Source: Leptolinea sp. UBA1437
GTDB taxonomy: Bacteria > Chloroflexota > Anaerolineae > Anaerolineales > Anaerolineaceae
Length of the DNA stretch: 8,945 bases
Reading direction: 5' to 3'
Assembly (NCBI GenBank): GCA_002329625.1
Contig: DCTP01000034.1
Coordinates: 1 to 8,945, forward strand
Shown here: piece after piece, positions 5,182-8,945 of the stretch
Layout of the letters: every line of letters starts with the position of its first letter
Position numbering within the stretch: position 1 is the stretch's first letter
Made by a program: the position numbers and the translations under genes
Notes under the pieces: generated by a model
What the model was told of the DNA's origin: nothing
The model's database searches: none
Seen by the model: the letters and a program-made list of their open reading frames with translations, nothing else

Positions 5182-6749
5182 CTGAAAAATCCTATTCCGG
5201 AAACCTGTTCTTTCTATTTTTGGCATGCATATTGATACTCGGTGCATTCATTTTTATTAAGACTACGCCTTCCGGTATCGGGTTAGTCAGTGATTCCGTC
5301 AATTATATTAACGGAGCTCGATCGATCGCCGAGGGAAACGGATATTATCGTGAGAGCGGCGGGGGAACCATTAAACCGATTACCAATTTTCCCCCCTTAT
5401 ATTCAATTTTCCTTTCCGTACCGATCCTGTTCGGTGCCGACGGAATTCAGGCCGCCTGGGCATTCAGCCTGATTTTCTACTTATTAAATATAACGATGAT
5501 CGCAATATTGGTGCGAGCTGTGACTAAAAACGGTTGGTTGGGACTCGCCGGGTCTCTTCTGTTTTGTGCCTCCAAACCATTCCTGTATTTTCAAGTGTTT
5601 GCGATGTCGGAGCCGCTGTTTTTCTTCTGTACATTAATGGCTTTTTATCTGCTATGGCTCGGTTTTCAGACCGATTCATGGGTCCAGTGGTTGTTATGTG
5701 GGATTTTTTGCGGAGCCGCTTTTCTGACCCGTTATGTTGGGGTGGTGTCTTTGGCGGTGACAGCGGGAATTCTGCTCTTTCTTCCCCCCGCACGCGTTCG
5801 GCGAATGAAAGCGATCGGATGGGTTCTACTCGGTTCGGTTCCTTTGATGATGAGCTGGCTGATTCGGAATCTGATTGTCTCGGGGAATGTTACCAACCGA
5901 GAGGCTTATTTCCATCCGCTTTCCGGAGAAGAGATTAATGCCGGGATAATGATTTTTTGGCGATGGATATATCCGGAGCGATACCAGAATGTCACGACGC
6001 CTGTTTCATGGATGCGTTTGGGAATAATTCTAATTAGTATTGTCGGTGTTCTTTTCTTGCTGGGAACGTTCCTGTTATCGATTCGAAAAAAAGAAATATC
6101 CACTGAAGTTCGAATGATTTGGGCTTTTGTTCTTTATCTGTTTGTTTATCTTGCTGTTATCTTTATTACGATCACATTCTTAGATTGGTCGGTAAATATT
6201 GAGGAACGGATTCTATATCCCTGCCTGATGATGATGCTGTTAACCCTTTTGAGTTTAATTGGGATATTTTTACGGAAGAAAAAAATATTTCCGACCGTTG
6301 CATTATTGGCTGTTTATGGTTTTCTGCTGATGACTTCTTCTCAAAATCTGATTAAATTCATTCCACGCTTTGGTGAAGTGGGATATGGATGGGCATGGCA
6401 AGGATGGGAAGATTCTCCGGCGATGAACCTGATCAAAGAGATGCCCGAGGACACCGTAATTTATTCCAATCAACCCGAAGCGGTCAGTTTGATTGCCGGT
6501 CGCGGAGCGTATGCTTTGTTGGATCCGATCGATCCGTCCACAGGAATCAAGCGGCCGGGTTATGATGAGACTATGGCGACGATTCGCAACCAGGTAATTC
6601 AAGGCGAAGCGGTTTTGGTTTTCTTCGGGATCAATTCATGGGTTGAGAAGGATCAAGAGAATTGGATTACCCGCTTATGTCAAGGATTGCCTTACATTTA
6701 TCAAGATCAAAGCGAATGGGTTTTAGGAAAAAAGGAGATTCTAAAATGA
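5178..6749 (+). CDS. multi-pass membrane protein, GT-C-like glycosyltransferase
   Basis: This 523-residue protein is very hydrophobic, with about nine or ten predicted membrane segments by eye (near 9-27, 75-85, 93-115, 119-160 as two, 170-202 as one or two, 213-232, 280-301, 311-335, 346-365, 371-388). A soluble C-terminal domain of about 130 residues follows. After the first helix comes SDSVNYINGARSIAEGNGY with the D39-S-x-x-Y pattern, then TNFPPLYSIFL and FAMSEPLF (E145), as in GT39/GT83-like (RgtA-type) polyprenyl-phosphate-sugar transferases. I infer transfer of a sugar from a lipid carrier outside the membrane; donor and acceptor cannot be told. Its ATG overlaps the mltG stop (ATGA) and no clear Shine-Dalgarno is present, so it is probably translated by coupling to mltG. 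This fits an envelope role. It could instead be a related GT-C-fold protein of different activity. Confidence 0.7.
   Translation: MTEKSYSGNLFFLFLACILILGAFIFIKTTPSGIGLVSDSVNYINGARSIAEGNGYYRESGGGTIKPITNFPPLYSIFLSVPILFGADGIQAAWAFSLIFYLLNITMIAILVRAVTKNGWLGLAGSLLFCASKPFLYFQVFAMSEPLFFFCTLMAFYLLWLGFQTDSWVQWLLCGIFCGAAFLTRYVGVVSLAVTAGILLFLPPARVRRMKAIGWVLLGSVPLMMSWLIRNLIVSGNVTNREAYFHPLSGEEINAGIMIFWRWIYPERYQNVTTPVSWMRLGIILISIVGVLFLLGTFLLSIRKKEISTEVRMIWAFVLYLFVYLAVIFITITFLDWSVNIEERILYPCLMMMLLTLLSLIGIFLRKKKIFPTVALLAVYGFLLMTSSQNLIKFIPRFGEVGYGWAWQGWEDSPAMNLIKEMPEDTVIYSNQPEAVSLIAGRGAYALLDPIDPSTGIKRPGYDETMATIRNQVIQGEAVLVFFGINSWVEKDQENWITRLCQGLPYIYQDQSEWVLGKKEILK
6733..6737 (+). promoter_or_regulatory. Shine-Dalgarno site of the C_GCAxxG_C_C gene
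   Basis: AGGAG lies 8 bases before the ATG at 6746. It selects this ATG over in-frame upstream ATGs (6662, 6677, 6716) that would run inside the preceding gene and add an unrelated 28-residue extension. Confidence 0.8.
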
Positions 6750-7267
6750 GTTATTCAAAAGAAGTGGCAGAAAAAGCATATCAGTTGGCATTTGAATATG
6801 AGGCGAATAAAGGATCTTGTTCGCAATGTGTCCTGGCTGCGATTATGGATACGATCGGCGGAATTGATGAGTCGGTGTTTAAAGCAGCTCAGGGATTATC
6901 CGGCGGGACTGTTTCATGCGGAACGGGAACCTGTGGCGCGCTAGCTGGCGGAATTACCGTATTGGGAAGTCGTGTCGGTCGGACTCGACAAGAATTCGAC
7001 GAAGATATTAAGAATCGAAGGGTTGTGGAAATCGGCCGAAAACTAGCAGATAAATTTATCCAAACTTATGGTGGGATTACCTGTAAAGAAGTTCAGACCG
7101 CGAACATGGGGAGATCCTATAATTTGGCTGATCCGGTTGAAAATCAGCAATTTGCCGCAGCCGGCGGACATGCTGAAAAATGCGCCTCCGTTGCCGGAAA
7201 TGCCGCCAGATGGACCATAGAAATATTGAATGAATTAGAAGCTGATGAATCCACTTCTGCAAAATAA
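6746..7267 (+). CDS. C_GCAxxG_C_C family cysteine-rich protein
   Basis: This 173-residue protein belongs to the C_GCAxxG_C_C family, widespread in anaerobes and often taken to be a redox or metal-binding protein, with no settled function. The six cysteines lie at 25 and 28 (GSCSQC), 58 and 63 (SCGTGTCGALAGG), 113 (ITCKEV) and 146 (EKCASVAGNAARW). These include the signature TCGALAGG and the terminal cysteine before a helix ending WTIEIL. I see no signal peptide or membrane segment, so it should be cytosolic. Its ATG overlaps the stop of the GT-C-like gene by 4 bases but it has its own strong AGGAG. It is the last gene of the operon, followed by a terminator. Operon placement does not clearly suggest a joint function with the envelope genes. 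Confidence 0.88.
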   Translation: MSYSKEVAEKAYQLAFEYEANKGSCSQCVLAAIMDTIGGIDESVFKAAQGLSGGTVSCGTGTCGALAGGITVLGSRVGRTRQEFDEDIKNRRVVEIGRKLADKFIQTYGGITCKEVQTANMGRSYNLADPVENQQFAAAGGHAEKCASVAGNAARWTIEILNELEADESTSAK

Positions 7268-7271
7268 ATAA

Positions 7272-7313
7272 AAAAAGGAACTGCCTTTCGTTTAAAAAAG
7301 GCAGCTCCTTTTT
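7272..7313. terminator. strong bidirectional terminator between convergent genes
   Basis: The arms 7272-7288 and 7297-7313 pair over 16 of 17 positions, with one A/C mismatch at 7280/7305 and an 8-base loop. The 3' arm ends in TTTTT on the plus strand, and the A-run at 7271-7276 gives a T-run on the minus strand. It lies just past the stop of the C_GCAxxG_C_C gene and 14 bases beyond the stop of the SPFH gene, so it can end both transcripts. Confidence 0.92.
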
Positions 7314-7327
7314 GCCTATATCAAGAT

Positions 7328-8488
7328 TTATTCGACCGGTTTACTTTCAACCGGATATGTCGGAACAATATCGTTACCCAAGACCAGTTGCGGGACGGTT
7401 CCCTGTGGAATGATCATCACTTTATCCGTAGCTTTGATGGCGGATGCATTCAACTGAGCGATAAGGTATTGATAATATGCCGGATTTTCCTGGTAGATTT
7501 GTGCTAAAAGGGTTGTCTCGGCAAGATTTGCCTTTGCCAATTCGGCAGCGGCTTTCGCTTTTTCGACGTTCAGCGACTGCTCCAAAATCGTATTTTGCTT
7601 TTCCGCTTCCAAAACAGCTCGATTGGCAATCAATTCCTGCTCCTGAAGTTGTGCAAGGACGACTTTTTGCCTAGCGGTCTCTTGAGCGGCGGCTTGTTGA
7701 ACTCTTATCTCCGCTTCCTTTTGGACGGCATTAGCTTTACCTTCTTCTTCTAATTTTTGCGATTGGGCTTTGGCTTTTTCAGCGTCCAGCAGATATTGAT
7801 TAGTCTCGTTGATAACGACCATCGCCTGTTCGGAAGCTCTCACATCGGTTACAACGATGTTATTAACATATAATCCGATATCCCGGGTTAATTTTTCCAA
7901 TTCCGCTTCAATACAATTACGCAAGATATCACGCCCTTCAGCGACAGCATTTCCTCTCAAATCATTTTGTCCAACACAAACCTTCATCGCTTGGCGAGAG
8001 AATCCATCCATTTGAGTTTCAAGCGCACTGTTATCAGTATAAATTTGTCGATAGTTCACAAAGTTTTTCGTTATTTCATCCTTGCTGAAATATTGGACCG
8101 TACCATCGCTTCCGGCGATTTTAACACTGTTCAAAGCTGGACGAAATACCTGTCCGCGGATTTCGACATAAACAGGTTGCATGTCTTTGGTAAAGACCTC
8201 GTCATCCGATACCTGAAACTGGACACCTTCGATGTTATAGCGTTCCATTTTGACATATAAGCCAAAATCACTGTAGATACCGCCAGGTCCGACAATATCG
8301 GTAATTTCACCCGCCCGGATTTTGACACCCATTTCCTGCTGACCGAGTCCGACCATAATATAAACAGGTTTAAAAGTTATAAAAAATAAAACAAGAAGCA
8401 AGATCACGGCGATCGTGATCCACAACGTTTTACTGATCCCGAAAGGTTTATTCGCCGGTTTCCTTTTTTCGGGCTGGTAATTTTCCAT
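7328..8488 (-). CDS. SPFH/band-7 (prohibitin-like) membrane protein
   Basis: From the ATG at 8488 this is a 386-residue protein. A short polar N-terminus is followed by one membrane helix at about 21-46 (LWITIAVILLLVLFFITF). The SPFH/band-7 region runs from about 47 to 235 (GLGQQEMGVKIRAGEI, VGPGGIY, VYVEIRGQVFRP, LYVNNIVVTDVRASEQ). A long Ala/Glu/Lys/Gln-rich coiled coil follows (about 235-330, many EKAKA and EAE repeats), then a tail with YLIAQLNA and IIPQGTVPQLV. Such proteins form oligomeric rings that scaffold membrane domains and can modulate membrane proteases such as FtsH. No NfeD-type or protease partner is visible in this window. A TTG at 8521 and an ATG at 8494 are also in frame. 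I prefer 8488 because GGAG at 8498-8495 stands at a better distance. It follows hpt on the same strand. Confidence 0.88.
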   Translation of the reverse strand: MENYQPEKRKPANKPFGISKTLWITIAVILLLVLFFITFKPVYIMVGLGQQEMGVKIRAGEITDIVGPGGIYSDFGLYVKMERYNIEGVQFQVSDDEVFTKDMQPVYVEIRGQVFRPALNSVKIAGSDGTVQYFSKDEITKNFVNYRQIYTDNSALETQMDGFSRQAMKVCVGQNDLRGNAVAEGRDILRNCIEAELEKLTRDIGLYVNNIVVTDVRASEQAMVVINETNQYLLDAEKAKAQSQKLEEEGKANAVQKEAEIRVQQAAAQETARQKVVLAQLQEQELIANRAVLEAEKQNTILEQSLNVEKAKAAAELAKANLAETTLLAQIYQENPAYYQYLIAQLNASAIKATDKVMIIPQGTVPQLVLGNDIVPTYPVESKPVE

Positions 8489-8494
8489 TTTCAT

Positions 8495-8498
8495 CTCC
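8495..8498 (-). promoter_or_regulatory. Shine-Dalgarno site deciding the SPFH start
   Basis: The minus strand reads ACGGAGATGAAAATG. GGAG directly touches the ATG at 8494, which is too close for normal use, but lies 6 bases before the ATG at 8488. This favours the 386-residue form. Confidence 0.6.
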
Positions 8499-8503
8499 GT
8501 GTT

Positions 8504-8509
8504 TTTATA
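8504..8509 (-). promoter_or_regulatory. possible weak -10 box upstream of the SPFH gene
   Basis: TATAAA ends 9 bases before the ATG at 8494, the same distance as TATAAT to the first ATG of hflX. If used, it would give an almost leaderless SPFH message. There is no convincing -35 element, and a GGAG site is present, so transcription from upstream through hpt is equally possible. Confidence 0.3.
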
Positions 8510-8592
8510 TTCCGGTCTCAAAACGGACAGAACTAATTTCGGACCGGTTGGTGGAAAAAAATATTAAGGCAATTAAATTGTATACGAAAATT

Positions 8593-8945
8593 CTACTGAT
8601 ATGTTTCGGGTTTCAAAATGCCGATATACGGAAGGTTCCGATAATAGTCGGAATAATCCAAGCCGTATCCCACCACAAAATGATCGCCCATCGTGAATCC
8701 GTTATAATCCGGAACGATTCTGTCTTTTAAACCGAGTTGTTTTTCGATTAAGCTGATCGTTTTAATAGAAGCTGGCTTGCGAGCGCTCAATAAATCTTTT
8801 AAGTATTTCAATGTCAAACCCGAATCGATAATGTCATCCACGATGACCACATGGCGATCGGTAATGTTTTTGTCCAAATCTTTGATGATACGGACGACGC
8901 CGGTGGTTTTTGATTCATTTTCGTAACTGGAAACAGCCATAAAAT
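8593..8945 (-). CDS. hpt: hypoxanthine phosphoribosyltransferase, 5' end cut by window
   Basis: This cytosolic purine-salvage enzyme joins hypoxanthine or guanine to PRPP, giving IMP or GMP. At least 117 codons are visible. The PRPP-binding loop VVIVDDIIDSGLTL (minus strand, about 8850-8809) is intact, followed by the base-binding C-terminal part with DHFVVGYGLDY and RNLPYIGILKPE, both strongly conserved in HPRT. The in-frame ATG at 8940 is internal, not the start: the preceding codon is Phe and the one before ends in AT, matching the usual D-F-M-x-V-S-S-Y. Family members are about 175-180 residues, so roughly 60 residues lie beyond the right edge. The gene precedes the SPFH gene by about 100 bases; no terminator hairpin is evident between them, so they may be cotranscribed. 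Confidence 0.93.
   Translation of the reverse strand, partial: FMAVSSYENESKTTGVVRIIKDLDKNITDRHVVIVDDIIDSGLTLKYLKDLLSARKPASIKTISLIEKQLGLKDRIVPDYNGFTMGDHFVVGYGLDYSDYYRNLPYIGILKPETYQ

Noticed and set aside
5534..5938. 134-codon plus-strand frame inside the GT-C-like gene.
   Set aside because: It overlaps a convincing membrane protein in another frame, has no Shine-Dalgarno site, and resembles no family.
8402..8420. Perfect 7-base inverted repeat GATCACG / CGTGATC with 5-base spacer.
   Set aside because: It lies inside the codons of the SPFH membrane helix (Ile-Thr-Ile-Ala-Val-Ile) and is well explained by repeated ATC/GTG-type codons. There is no T-run or promoter next to it.
8489..8521. TTG start at 8521 for the SPFH protein.
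   Set aside because: No Shine-Dalgarno site precedes it, and the GGAG at 8498-8495 fits the ATG at 8488 much better.

Overview
The window looks like a chromosomal segment of a moderately AT-rich bacterium, most likely a Chloroflexota member of the Anaerolineae. This is inferred from an L32 protein that begins MTPLPKR, a RuvX of the 'IGQA..QNGEIG' type, and a membrane-anchored baseplate-J-like protein placed directly before ruvX and mltG. I recall that arrangement from Anaerolineae genomes but could not search for it here. There are no transposases, integrases, tRNAs, rRNAs or CRISPR arrays. It reads as core genome, not as a mobile island.

Layout, left to right. Bases 1-204 carry a good sigma70-type promoter (TTGACG, 17-base spacer, TATAAT) and a Shine-Dalgarno site for rpmF (ribosomal protein L32). 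rpmF faces hflX (ribosome-associated GTPase, minus strand), and the two share a hairpin flanked by T-runs on both strands. A 217-base intergenic region then separates hflX from a divergent plus-strand operon. Both genes have a TATAAT box so close to an ATGATG start, and no visible Shine-Dalgarno site, that their mRNAs are probably leaderless or nearly so.

The plus-strand operon has five genes in which every neighbouring pair overlaps (16, 8, 4 and 4 bases). They are a membrane-anchored baseplate-J-like protein of unknown role, ruvX (YqgF nuclease fold, 16S rRNA processing family), mltG (endolytic peptidoglycan transglycosylase), a multi-pass GT-C-like membrane protein, and a six-cysteine C_GCAxxG_C_C family protein. 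A strong hairpin with T-runs on both strands closes the operon and separates it from a convergent minus-strand pair. That pair is hpt (hypoxanthine phosphoribosyltransferase, cut by the right edge) followed by a single-pass SPFH/band-7 (prohibitin-like) membrane protein.

Together the genes cover translation (rpmF, hflX, ruvX), cell-envelope assembly (mltG, perhaps the GT-C-like protein and the baseplate-J-like protein), membrane organisation (SPFH) and purine salvage (hpt). The least understood parts are the baseplate-J-like envelope protein at the head of the mltG operon, the coupled GT-C-like and Cys-rich proteins, and the apparent leaderless divergent promoters.
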